Below, one piece after another: positions 8,083 to 15,702 of a stretch of DNA of 20,318 nt. Within the stretch, counting starts at the first letter, position 1. Each line of letters starts with the position of its first letter. The position numbers and the translations under genes are program-made. Source of the stretch: an uncultured Clostridia bacterium (GTDB lineage: Bacteria; Bacillota; Clostridia; TANB77; CAG-508); the NCBI GenBank assembly GCA_948585895.1, contig CAPBNZ010000012.1, forward strand, positions 10,673 through 30,990. Direction: 5' to 3'. The notes below the pieces were generated by a model that had not been told where the DNA came from, searched no databases, and saw only the letters and a list, made by a program, of their open reading frames with translations.

Positions 8083-11000
8083 TTGAAAAAAGCACTATTC
8101 AAAGATAGTATAAAAGAGATAAAAAACACATATAAAAGATTTGTATCCATTTTGCTAATGGCTTTTTTAGGTGTGGGATTTTTTGCTGGAATGAAAGTAA
8201 GTTCGCCAGACATGATAGAAACAATTGATTTTTATTATAAAGATACACAATTTTATGATATACAAGTGTTATCTACTTTAGGTTTAAGTAATGAAGATAT
8301 AGAAGTAATTTCAAAAATAGAAGACATAGAAACTGTAATTGGCACTTTTGAGATGGATGGAAAAATTGAAATCGAAAATAAAGAAATGATTAGCAAAATT
8401 ATGTGTGTGGAAGAAATAAATCAGCCAATTTTATGCCAAGGAGAATTACCCAAGGGACAAGAAGAATGTGTGGTAGAAGAACGCTTTTTACAATCTAACC
8501 ATAAAAACATTGGTGATATAATTGAAGTAGAGGTAGAAGATACAGAAAATGACGAAGGAGAAAAAATAGAATATCTAAACCAAAATAAGTTAAAAATTGT
8601 AGGAACCATAAAAAGTCCTTTCTATATTTCAAGAGATAGAGGAACTAGCAAGTTAGGTAGTGGAAAAATTGATTATTATATCTATATCCCAAAAGAAAAT
8701 GTAAAGGCAAATACAATATATACAAATCTATACATAAAAACAAAAGATAGTAAAAAATATAGTACCTCTAGCAAGAAATATGAAGATAATATCCAAGAAG
8801 TAAAGGAAGAGATAGAAAAAGTTAAAGAAGAACGACAGAAAGCTAGGCATGACCAATTGGTAAACAAAGCAACGCAAAAGATAGAAGAAGCGGAAAAAGA
8901 GTTAACAAGGCAAAAGAAGGAAGCACAAGAAAAAATAGAGGAAGCACAGCAAAAGATAGAAAAGGGTAAAAACGAAGTAGAAAAAGCAGAAGAAAAAATA
9001 AATAGTAGCAAAAAGCAAGCTGATACCCAATTTGCGAATGCCTATTATCAAATACAAGCAGCCAAAAACACAATAACAGCAAATGAATTACAATTAATAA
9101 CAGACGAACAACAAGCTAATGAGAAATTGAGTGACTTAACAGCCCAAAAAGAACAACTACAAAAGCAGATAGAAATAGCCACCAATAATCAAAATAAGCT
9201 AAAAGAAGAATACAGCAAAATAAAAGATAATGAAGAGATTCCAGAGGAAAACAAGCAGGTTTTAGCAAATCAAATACAAGATTTAACACAAACTATAGTA
9301 GCAGGGCAAGAAGGAATTAAGCAAATAAACAGGGGTATCGAAAAAGGAAAACAAGAAATAGAAAATGGAAAAACACAAATACAAATGGCAAAAAACAAAT
9401 TAGCAAATCAGGAAAAGCAATATGAGGAGAAGAAAAAATCTACCTATCATCAGATAGAAAATGCAAAAAAAGAAATTGAAAAGTCAAAAATACAATTACA
9501 AACAGGAGAAGAAGAATTAGAAAGAAATAAAAAAGCATTTGACACTAAAATCTTAGAATCAGAACAAAAGTTAATAGAGGCAAAAGAAAAAATTGCAGAT
9601 ATAGAAAGTCCCAAATGGTATATTTTAGACCGATTTGCGAATGCAGGATATAATAGCTTTATGCAAGACACTGAAAGCATAGAAAATATAGCAAAAGTAT
9701 TTCCTATTGTATTTTTTATCGTTGCACTGTTAATTTCGTTAACATCTATGACTAGAATGGTGGAGGAACAAAGAACACAAATAGGAACCTTAAAAGCACT
9801 AGGATATCATAAAATACAAATTGCAAGTAAATATGTTATTTATGCAAGTTTAGCTTCTATCATAGGGGGCATACTAGGGATGAGCGTAGGTTTTATCTTG
9901 TTGCCTAAGATTATTTGGATGATGTACAAAATGATGTATCAAATGACAGATAAGATACATATTTCTTTCAATCTAGCAGTTGGAGGAACTGGGCTTTTAT
10001 TTATTGGCATCTGTATAATTGGAGCAACAATATATGCAGTATTAAAAGAATTAGCTCATACACCAGCTACTTTAATGAGACCAAAAGCACCTAAAATGGG
10101 AAAAAGAGTAGCATTAGAAAAAATACCATTTATTTGGAAACGTCTAAGTTTTTCCAGAAAAGTAACAATTCGAAATATTTTTCGATATAAAAAGAGATTT
10201 TTAATGACAATAATCGGAATTTTTGGGTGTACAGCATTAATTGTAACAGGATTTGGAATAAGGGATTCTATTCGATGTATCGTGCCAAACCAATTTGAAA
10301 AGGTATTTGCCTATGATATGCAAATTACACTAAAAAATACCTTACAAGAAGAACAGAGACTAATCTATAGTGAAAAACTAAAAGAAAAGAGAGAAATAAA
10401 GGAAGTATTAGAAACATACATAACTTCTAATACAATTGTTTATCAACAAAACGAAGAAACTGCACAAATTATTGTGCCAAAAGAGCAGAAAAATTTGGAA
10501 GGAATGATTAATTTAACAGAGATAGAAACAGGACAAAAAGTAGAATTAAAAGAAAATGAAATAACCATTACTGACAAATTGGCAGAGCTATTAAAGGTAA
10601 AAAAAGGAGATACTATAACCTTAAAAGATAGTGAGGAAAAACAAATACAAATAAAAATTTCAAATATAGTAGAAAACTATGTATCTCATTATATTTATAT
10701 GACAAAAACAACTTATGAAAAGTTATATGGAGAGCCATATAAAACTAATGTAATATACATTAAAAATAGTGGGTTAAGTAAGGAACAAGAAGAAAGCTTA
10801 GCAACTGAAATAAGAAAGCAAAGTGAAGTGGCGAGTATTAGCAGAATTTCTACCGATATGGGAATGCTAGACGATACGATGAAATCTTTAAACTATGTAG
10901 TAATGATTTTGATTGTATCAGCAGGACTACTTGCTTTTGTAGTATTATATAATTTAGCAAATGTTAATATTAGCGAAAGGATTCGAGAATTAGCAACAAT

Positions 11001-11289
11001 CAAAGTATTAGGATTTTATGATAAAGAAGTGTATTCTTATGTAACGAGAGAAACTGTAATTTTAACAGCCATTGGAATTGTTTTTGGGTTAGTAGGAGGT
11101 TATTTCTTAAATTATTTTATTATTGGAACTTGTGAGATTAATATGCTAAGATTTGCTAAAATAGTAAAACCAATGAGTTATCTGTTAGCAACATGCATAA
11201 CAATTGCTTTTACAGGAGTTGTAAATCTGCTTACTTATTTTGCTTTAAAGAAAATTGATATGATTGAGAGTTTAAAAAGTATAGAATAA
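8083..11289 (+). CDS. ABC transporter permease, two FtsX domains with a long coiled coil
   Basis: Large membrane permease of 1068 residues with a TTG start at 8083, supported by AAGGAGAG about 6 bases upstream. Layout: short cytoplasmic tail, first membrane helix near residues 24-44, an extracytoplasmic region, then about 270 residues (240-510) of almost pure coiled coil rich in Lys, Glu and Gln. The first FtsX domain (about 533-656, beginning with VFPIVFFIVALLISLTSMTRMVEEQRTQ in pieces) follows, then a second helix and extracytoplasmic domain. The second FtsX domain is at about 933-1063 (VMILIVSAGLLAFVVLYNLA). Both contain the family's 'ERIRELATIKVLG' or 'RTQIGTLKALG' coupling helix. It pairs with the ATPase just upstream. 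Such permeases commonly transmit force or export lipids, peptides or proteins; substrate unknown. All CGG trinucleotides in it are out of frame. Confidence 0.88.
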   Translation: MKKALFKDSIKEIKNTYKRFVSILLMAFLGVGFFAGMKVSSPDMIETIDFYYKDTQFYDIQVLSTLGLSNEDIEVISKIEDIETVIGTFEMDGKIEIENKEMISKIMCVEEINQPILCQGELPKGQEECVVEERFLQSNHKNIGDIIEVEVEDTENDEGEKIEYLNQNKLKIVGTIKSPFYISRDRGTSKLGSGKIDYYIYIPKENVKANTIYTNLYIKTKDSKKYSTSSKKYEDNIQEVKEEIEKVKEERQKARHDQLVNKATQKIEEAEKELTRQKKEAQEKIEEAQQKIEKGKNEVEKAEEKINSSKKQADTQFANAYYQIQAAKNTITANELQLITDEQQANEKLSDLTAQKEQLQKQIEIATNNQNKLKEEYSKIKDNEEIPEENKQVLANQIQDLTQTIVAGQEGIKQINRGIEKGKQEIENGKTQIQMAKNKLANQEKQYEEKKKSTYHQIENAKKEIEKSKIQLQTGEEELERNKKAFDTKILESEQKLIEAKEKIADIESPKWYILDRFANAGYNSFMQDTESIENIAKVFPIVFFIVALLISLTSMTRMVEEQRTQIGTLKALGYHKIQIASKYVIYASLASIIGGILGMSVGFILLPKIIWMMYKMMYQMTDKIHISFNLAVGGTGLLFIGICIIGATIYAVLKELAHTPATLMRPKAPKMGKRVALEKIPFIWKRLSFSRKVTIRNIFRYKKRFLMTIIGIFGCTALIVTGFGIRDSIRCIVPNQFEKVFAYDMQITLKNTLQEEQRLIYSEKLKEKREIKEVLETYITSNTIVYQQNEETAQIIVPKEQKNLEGMINLTEIETGQKVELKENEITITDKLAELLKVKKGDTITLKDSEEKQIQIKISNIVENYVSHYIYMTKTTYEKLYGEPYKTNVIYIKNSGLSKEQEESLATEIRKQSEVASISRISTDMGMLDDTMKSLNYVVMILIVSAGLLAFVVLYNLANVNISERIRELATIKVLGFYDKEVYSYVTRETVILTAIGIVFGLVGGYFLNYFIIGTCEINMLRFAKIVKPMSYLLATCITIAFTGVVNLLTYFALKKIDMIESLKSIE

Positions 11290-11341
11290 AAAGTAGTAAT
11301 TCAAATAATACCTTAAGTTAACAGAAAAATCTAAAAAACTA

Positions 11342-11370
11342 TTGCATAAATACAAAAGTTATATTATAGT
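11342..11370 (+). promoter_or_regulatory. Promoter of the truncated prepilin-like gene
   Basis: TTGCAT (11342-11347), a 17-base spacer and TATAGT (11365-11370), 35 bases before the ATG at 11405. Close to consensus. Confidence 0.6.
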
Positions 11371-11404
11371 GTTAAAAGAACAAAAGATAAAGAGGAGGAT
11401 TCGT

Positions 11405-11524
11405 ATGAGAAACAATAGGAACAAGGGAATCACACTAATTGCACTAGTTATCACAATTTTATTCTCTTATGACGAAAAATTAAAATGTAGTAATAGCAAA
11501 GGTTTCCTCCTAGCAACAATTTAG
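11405..11524 (+). pseudogene. Truncated prepilin-like protein
   Basis: Only 39 residues remain. RBS AGAGGAGG lies 6 bases before ATG 11405. The first 18 residues (MRNNRNKGITLIALVITI) match the N-terminal leader common in clostridial type IV pilin-like proteins: a basic leader, Gly, then a hydrophobic helix. Such proteins normally continue with a longer helix such as IVLLILAGV and a globular domain. Here the sequence changes abruptly after about 11458 to an unrelated FSYDEKLKCSNSKGFLL and stops. Promoter, RBS and terminator are all present. I infer a gene cut by a deletion or by arrival of the downstream element; a genuine short peptide is the alternative. Confidence 0.6.
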
Positions 11525-11549
11525 AAATAATAAAATTTTCACATATTTA

Positions 11550-11591
11550 AAAGATGAATTGTAAAAAACAATAACAAATTCATCTTTTTTT
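11550..11591 (+). terminator. Intrinsic terminator after the prepilin remnant
   Basis: AAAGATGAATT (11550-11560) and AATTCATCTTT (11577-11587) are exact 11-bp arms with a 16-base loop, running straight into a T tract ending at 11591. It separates the prepilin remnant from tnpV. Confidence 0.85.
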
Positions 11592-11643
11592 GATTTTATA
11601 ATAACAAATTAAAATTAAAAAAATGAGAGGAGATTTAAAAATT

Positions 11644-12036
11644 ATGGAGAACAAAGAATTAAAAGAAAGATTTATTGATGAAAAAACAGGAATAGAATAT
11701 ATAAGACAAGAAGATTACTATATACCGAATTTAGTGTTATCAAAGCAAAAGAAAATACATTTGAATAAATATGGAAGAATGAGATTAAACTATTTAAAAG
11801 AACATAAGAAAGCAGAATATACAATAATGTTTATGGAAAATACATTAATAGAACATTTAGAAGAAATACAAGAAACAGCAACTAAAAGAGTAAATCAAAT
11901 TATTAATGATTTGAAAGCAAAAAGTGATTTAACAGAAAATATGAAAAATACAGATGTGCTTTATTGGGTTGGCACAATGAATGCAATTAAACAACAAGCA
12001 AAGGAAATCGTATTAAAAGAATTAATATATGTATGA
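11644..12036 (+). CDS. tnpV: TnpV family transposon-encoded protein
   Basis: About 130 residues resembling TnpV, a small protein repeatedly found in clostridial integrative and mobilisable elements; its molecular role is not established. Visible family features are a start with an EKTGIEYIRQEDYYIPNL-type block, YGRMRLNYLKEHKKAEYT in the middle (the conserved RxxYLKEH region) and a C-terminal VGTMNAIKQQAKEIVLKEL ending in IYV. I chose ATG 11644 because AGGAG (11628-11632) is 11 bases upstream; ATG 11623 precedes that RBS and would add seven residues. It marks the left part of the accessory region. No frameshift and no CGG codon. Confidence 0.75.
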   Translation: MENKELKERFIDEKTGIEYIRQEDYYIPNLVLSKQKKIHLNKYGRMRLNYLKEHKKAEYTIMFMENTLIEHLEEIQETATKRVNQIINDLKAKSDLTENMKNTDVLYWVGTMNAIKQQAKEIVLKELIYV

Positions 12037-12102
12037 AATTTTTAAAATGTAATGAAATATTTGTAAATAAATGTTATAATATCAATCAATAAGATTAAAA
12101 TA

Positions 12103-12129
12103 AATTGTGCAGACGGTATCTGCACAATT
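12103..12129. promoter_or_regulatory. 11-bp inverted repeat before the AlbA-type gene, probable operator
   Basis: AATTGTGCAGA (12103-12113) and TCTGCACAATT (12119-12129) are exact arms with a 5-base loop CGGTA. It sits between a TATAAT at 12075-12080 (weak -35 ATGAAA at 12052) and the RBS at 12132. There is no T tract, so an operator or leader hairpin for the DNA-binding protein downstream is more likely than a terminator. Confidence 0.65.
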
Positions 12130-12144
12130 GGAAAGGTGGTAATA

Positions 12145-13540
12145 ATGACAACAGAAGAACTAAAAATACTAGCAAAGCAAGGCGAAGGACATACTTTAGA
12201 ATTTAAAGAAAATTTAGGTAAAAAATTTGCAGTTGAAGTAGTTGCATTTGCTAATAGTATAGGTGGAAAAATATTGATAGGTGTAGATGATGACGGAAAT
12301 ATCATTGGCACAGATACTTCTAATAATCAAAGAGCAAATATACAAAATCAAATAAGTCAAATAGAACCAAGAATAAATGTAAAAATCGAAGTAGTAGATA
12401 ATGTTATTGTTGTAAATGTACCAGAGGGAGATGATAAACCTTATTCTTCAAGTGAAGGGTATTATTTAAGAGCTGGTGCAATGTGTCAAAAGATGAATAG
12501 AAATGAAATCAGAGAATATTTAGAAGATGGCGGAAAAATACAATTTGATCGAATGATAAATAAAAAAGCAAAATATCCAGAAGACTTTGATGAAAATGCC
12601 TATAAAAACTTTTTAAAATTATCTAATACAAGTGAAACAATTGAAAGAGAAGAATTATTGATAAACTTAAATTGCTTAGAAAAAGTAGATAATAAATATA
12701 TGTTTACAAATGCAGGTGTTGTTTTCTTTGCAAAGAATCCTACAAATTTCTTAATTCAAAATTATATTACTTGTATTGCTTTTAAAGGTACAAATAGAGT
12801 TTATATTTTGGATACATTGGATTGCAATAAAGACATAATAACCAATATTGAAGATGCTTTAGCATTTGCTAAAAAGCACATAAATCTGACTTATTTAATT
12901 AATGCAGAGGTTATGAGAGAGCAAGGAAATGCAACAAGAAAAGAAGTTTTGGAGATTCCAGAAGATGTATTAAAAGAGGCTATCATAAATCGGTATATGC
13001 CATCGTCAATATTTTGAAGAAGGTGCAAGAGTAATGGTAGAGATTTATGATGATAGAGTTTCAATAGTAAGTCCTGGTGGAGTTCCTAAAGGAATTACAA
13101 AAGAAAATTTTGGTAAAAGAAGTATTGCACGAAATCCTATAATTGCAGATTTATTAAGAAGAACACATTATATAGAAAAAGCTGGAACAGGAATAGGAAG
13201 AATGAGAGAATTGATGGAAGATGCAGGGCTAAAAGAACCCAAATTCCAATATGATGAGTTCTTTGAGGCAAGTTTTTTAAGACCATCATATTATGATAAA
13301 AATTATGGAACTTATGATTTATCTAAAAAAGATAATGATATAGAAAAACAACTTAATGCAACACAATTAAAAATGATAAAACTTATAAAATCAAACCCAA
13401 GAATAACTCAAGAAAATATGGCAATAGAAGTTGGATTAAGTATTCATACGATAAAGAAGAATGTAGGAATTTTAAGAAATGCAAATATACTAGAAAGAAA
13501 AGGTTCAAAAAAAGATGGATATTGGATTATAAAAAAATAA
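12145..13540 (+). CDS. AlbA/Schlafen-type DNA-binding regulator, interrupted by a +1 shift at CGG
   Basis: Putative transcriptional regulator of the AlbA_2 type (COG2865). With the shift corrected it has 464 residues. The N-terminal domain (about 1-115) carries HTLEFKENLGKKFAVEVVAFANS and GGKILIGVDDDGNIIG. The middle has an ATPase-like fold segment, EAIIN-x-ICHRQYFEEGARVMVEIYDDRVSIVSPGG in pieces, and the C-terminal 60 residues form a winged helix (ITQENMAIEVGLSIHTIKKN). The frame breaks at codon 283, ATA AAT CGGT ATA TGC CAT CGT; reading CGGT as one unit restores the conserved CHR(D/Q)YF block. Uncorrected, translation stops at 13017. The start ATG 12145 lies 5 bases after AAAGGTGG. A palindrome just upstream suggests autoregulation. 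Such genes are common cargo of mobile elements. Confidence 0.8.
12991..12994 (+). other. Candidate recoding site CGGT in the AlbA-type gene
   Basis: The frame reads ATC ATA AAT CGG TAT ATG CCA and stops at TGA 13015-13017. Skipping one base gives AAT (C)GGT ATA TGC CAT CGT CAA TAT TTT GAA GAA, that is N-G-I-C-H-R-Q-Y-F-E-E, the conserved segment of this family (usual form NAICHRDYF). It is the only in-frame CGG in the gene, and again follows AAT. Confidence 0.7.
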
Positions 13541-13542
13541 TT

Positions 13543-13606
13543 TTATTGTGTATTTTAATGTCTACCAAAGAAGTAGACATTAAAGTAGACATTAAATATA
13601 CAATAA
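13543..13606. repeat. Inverted repeat with a duplicated right arm
   Basis: The left arm 13543-13565 ends in TTTTAATGTCTAC. Two tandem right-arm copies follow: GTAGACATTAAA at 13573-13584 and again at 13585-13596, the second continuing into TATACAATAA. The left arm can pair with either copy, so two mutually exclusive hairpins are possible. It lies between the AlbA-type gene and the terminator. Confidence 0.7.
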
Positions 13607-13610
13607 ATTT

Positions 13611-13647
13611 CGCTTTGAATTTAGAAATAAGTTCAAGGCGTTTTTTT
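13611..13647 (+). terminator. Intrinsic terminator after the AlbA-type gene
   Basis: CGCTTTGAA (13611-13619) pairs with TTCAAGGCG (13632-13640) over 9 bp with one wobble, followed by seven T residues (13641-13647). Confidence 0.85.
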
Positions 13648-13752
13648 ATAGAAAATTTTTATCTACATTTTAAAGATATAAAATTATACTAAAAGCAAAT
13701 AAAAACGGCTAGAAATTTAAAATAAAGCTAATAAATGGAAGACGGTGAGGGA

Positions 13753-14235
13753 ATGTCTAACTTAAATTTAAAAGGTATATGGATACCAATAGAAATATTA
13801 ACAGATAATAAATTGAGTGATAAAGAGAAGATAATATATGCAATAGTCATTTATTTAAGCAAAGAAAATCAATATTGTTTTCTAACAAATAAAACAATTA
13901 GTGAATTACTAAATATATCAGTAACACAAGTATCAAATTTAATAAATTCGTTAAAGTCAAAAGAATATATTGACACAGAACTAATTTACAAAGAAAACAC
14001 AAAACAGGTGGAAATGAGAAAACTAATACCAATAAAAAATGAAGATACCTATTTAAGAAAAGTTAAATACCCTCTCCAAGCAAACTTTAATACCCCTATT
14101 AAAGAAAAGTTTAAGAATAATAAATATAATAGCGACAAAAAATTTCAAAAAAAGAGTATGGCTAACTTTGAACAACGAAAATATGACGACATTGACTTTA
14201 CTAGATTATATGCAAATGCAGATGCTTTTATATAA
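13753..14235 (+). CDS. Helix-turn-helix protein, possible replication or mobilisation regulator
   Basis: 160 residues with an N-terminal winged-helix domain: GIWIPIEILTDNKLSDKEKIIYAIVIYL, then TISELLNISVTQVSNLINSLKSKEYI as the recognition region. The C-terminal half is basic, probably flexible, and ends in YDDIDFTRLYANADAFI, a tail like that of HTH or replisome-organiser proteins in clostridial mobile elements. GGTGAGGG lies just before ATG 13753; an in-frame ATG at 13735 would add MEDGEG but has no RBS. It is followed by a strong terminator and then the relaxase remnant. The role is inferred from position (replication or control of the element); the fold is clear, the function is not. Confidence 0.65.
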   Translation: MSNLNLKGIWIPIEILTDNKLSDKEKIIYAIVIYLSKENQYCFLTNKTISELLNISVTQVSNLINSLKSKEYIDTELIYKENTKQVEMRKLIPIKNEDTYLRKVKYPLQANFNTPIKEKFKNNKYNSDKKFQKKSMANFEQRKYDDIDFTRLYANADAFI

Positions 14236-14256
14236 TGCAGAACATTTGCATATAGA

Positions 14257-14306
14257 AGAGCAGCTACTAGAGTAGAAAACTACTTTGGTGGCTGTTCTTT
14301 TTATTT
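14257..14306 (+). terminator. Intrinsic terminator after the HTH gene
   Basis: Arms 14257-14275 and 14280-14298 pair over 19 bp, several as G-U wobble, around an AAAA loop. They are followed by TTTTTATTT. Confidence 0.85.
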
Positions 14307-14335
14307 AAAGGTGTGAGTAGCAACTTTAAATAAAA

Positions 14336-14419
14336 CCTAAAAAATGATTTAGCAGTTTTTAGGAGATAGGGGTGTGGGGAAATGTAATTTCCCTGCCATA
14401 CAGTCAAACTTGTTTGACT
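14336..14419. other. Candidate oriT: cluster of three inverted repeats before mobV
   Basis: Three exact inverted repeats lie in 84 bases directly before the relaxase remnant: CCTAAAAA/TTTTTAGG (14336-14343, 14356-14363), GGGAAAT/ATTTCCC with a GTA loop (14377-14393), and AGTCAAAC-TT-GTTTGACT (14402-14419). MobV relaxases usually act on hairpins just upstream of their own gene. None of the three has a T tract. Assignment as oriT rests on position and structure; no nick-site consensus is claimed. Confidence 0.45.
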
Positions 14420-14471
14420 AGTATGTTAGACAAATAAATTTATCTTGAGCAAGAAAGGAGTACCCACGAAT

Positions 14472-15536
14472 ATGAGTTATGCAATAATAAGAAATGATAA
14501 ACTAACAAGAGCTGAATCATATGGAGCATATATTCACAATGATAGAAAAGCAAAAAATCATTCAAATAAGGATATTAATCCAATAAGAACACATTTAAAT
14601 TTTATTGTAAGGAGGATGAAACAACATACATTAGAGAATTTGATAGAATGAAAAAGGAATATAATTTACAAGGTAATTTGAGAAAAAATAGTATTATAAT
14701 GTGCCAAATGATGATTACATCAGATAACGAATTTTTTAAAAAATAGGTTAGAAGAAACAAAAAGATATTTTATAGAAAGTTATAAATTTGTATGTAATTA
14801 TAAAAATCTAGGAGAAAGAAATATAATATCTGCAGCAGTACATTTAGATGAAACAACACCACATATGCACTTGACATTTATACCAGTAATTCATACAAAA
14901 GATGAACTAGGTAATGTAATAGATAAAATATGTGCTAGAGATTTTTGGCGAGGTAGAGATAGTTATAGAAAATTGCAAAATGATTTTCATAAATATGTAA
15001 CATCAAAGGGATTTGACTTAGAAAGAGGTCTACCAGTAGAAGAAACAGAAGCAAAACATTATAAAATAGAAGATTTAAAGAAAATAACAAACTTTGAAAA
15101 TACTAAAAAAATATTAGAAAGTGTGAAACTGGAGTTGCCAGAAGTTCCAAATATAAATGATATAAAACTGATTAAACTTAATAAAGAAAAAGTAGTAAAA
15201 GAGGCAGAAAAATATCAAAAAGAAAGAGATAAAATAATTGCTGATAATGAAAAATTGCATAATGAAGTAGATACCATTAAATCAGAATACAAAGAAAAGG
15301 AATTTGATATAGAATGGAAATATAAAAGTAAAATTAAAAGTCTAGAAAAAGAAAATAGCAAACTTTATAGAATTATAGAAAAATTTCACAAAACTATTGA
15401 TAAATTCATACATTGGATTTGCAAAAAGTTTGATATAGGAGCAGAAGATAATTTAATTAGAGATTTTCAAAAAGAGACTAATACTTTTTTAGCCCCTGAA
15501 AAACAAATTAAAAAGGAAGAAAGAGAAAAGGAATAG
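14472..15536 (+). pseudogene. MobV/Pre-type relaxase, frameshifted
   Basis: The relaxase would nick oriT to mobilise the element. The N-terminus MSYAIIRNDKLTRAESYGAYIHNDR followed by NPIRTHLNF matches the MobV family, and the later block DETTPHMHLTFIPV carries the conserved histidines. DFWRGRDSYRKLQNDFHKY and FDLERG follow, then a coiled-coil C-terminus. RBS AAAGGAG precedes ATG 14472. At 14595-14600 a T run is one short, moving into a second frame that reads ETTYIREFDRMKKEYN. At 14738-14750 the A and T runs next to TAG are short, returning to the first frame at LEETKRYFIESYKF. Neither break involves CGG. The 3' part from 14748 is open. I read this as decay by homopolymer contraction; sequencing error in homopolymers is the alternative. 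Confidence 0.75.
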
Positions 15537-15559
15537 GATTTAGAAAGATAATATTAAGT

Positions 15560-15599
15560 AAATTGTACTACTAGAAATCTTTAGTACAATTTATTTTTA
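15560..15599 (+). terminator. Intrinsic terminator after the relaxase remnant
   Basis: AAATTGTACTA (15560-15570) and TAGTACAATTT (15582-15592) are exact 11-bp arms with an 11-base loop, followed by ATTTTTA. Confidence 0.85.
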
Positions 15600-15620
15600 C
15601 TTATAAATTGACATAAAAAG

Positions 15621-15649
15621 TTGCAAAAAATGGAAGAATGTGCTATAAT
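15621..15649 (+). promoter_or_regulatory. Strong promoter of the VWA-MoxR operon
   Basis: TTGCAA (15621-15626), a 17-base spacer and consensus TATAAT (15644-15649) with TGC before it (extended -10). A TTGACA at 15608 is too far from the -10 (30 bases). The start codon lies 53 bases downstream. Confidence 0.75.
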
Positions 15650-15657
15650 ATTAGAGG

Positions 15658-15675
15658 TTTCATATTAATATGAAA
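15658..15675. promoter_or_regulatory. 18-bp perfect palindrome, probable operator
   Basis: TTTCATATTAATATGAAA is a perfect palindrome placed 9 bases after the -10 box, at the expected transcription start and before the RBS. That position suits a repressor site that blocks the operon. No repressor gene is adjacent; the AlbA-type and HTH proteins of the region are candidates. Confidence 0.6.
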
Positions 15676-15702
15676 TTATTATAATATTGAAAAGGAATTT
15701 GT

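Noticed and set aside
8682..9082. Minus-strand open frames opposite the permease coiled coil
   Set aside because: They are rich in Phe, Leu and Ser only because they mirror Lys/Glu/Gln codons; they have no RBS and no family resemblance.
11597..11602. TATAAT as promoter of tnpV
   Set aside because: It directly follows the terminator T tract and has no -35 match (ACAAAT).
13741..13750. CGG at 13744 and non-coding CGG at 12114, 13705 and 19564 as further recoding sites
   Set aside because: They lie outside the accepted reading frames, so they say nothing about decoding.
14738..14750. Possible programmed +1 shift at TAGG in the relaxase, like the release-factor 2 type
   Set aside because: The family pattern (FFKKIGLEETK) needs two residues where only four bases are present, and a second, different frameshift lies upstream. 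Loss of single A and T bases from runs explains both better.
15608..15649. TTGACA at 15608 as the -35 box of the VWA operon
   Set aside because: Its spacing to TATAAT is 30 bases; TTGCAA at 15621 has the proper 17.
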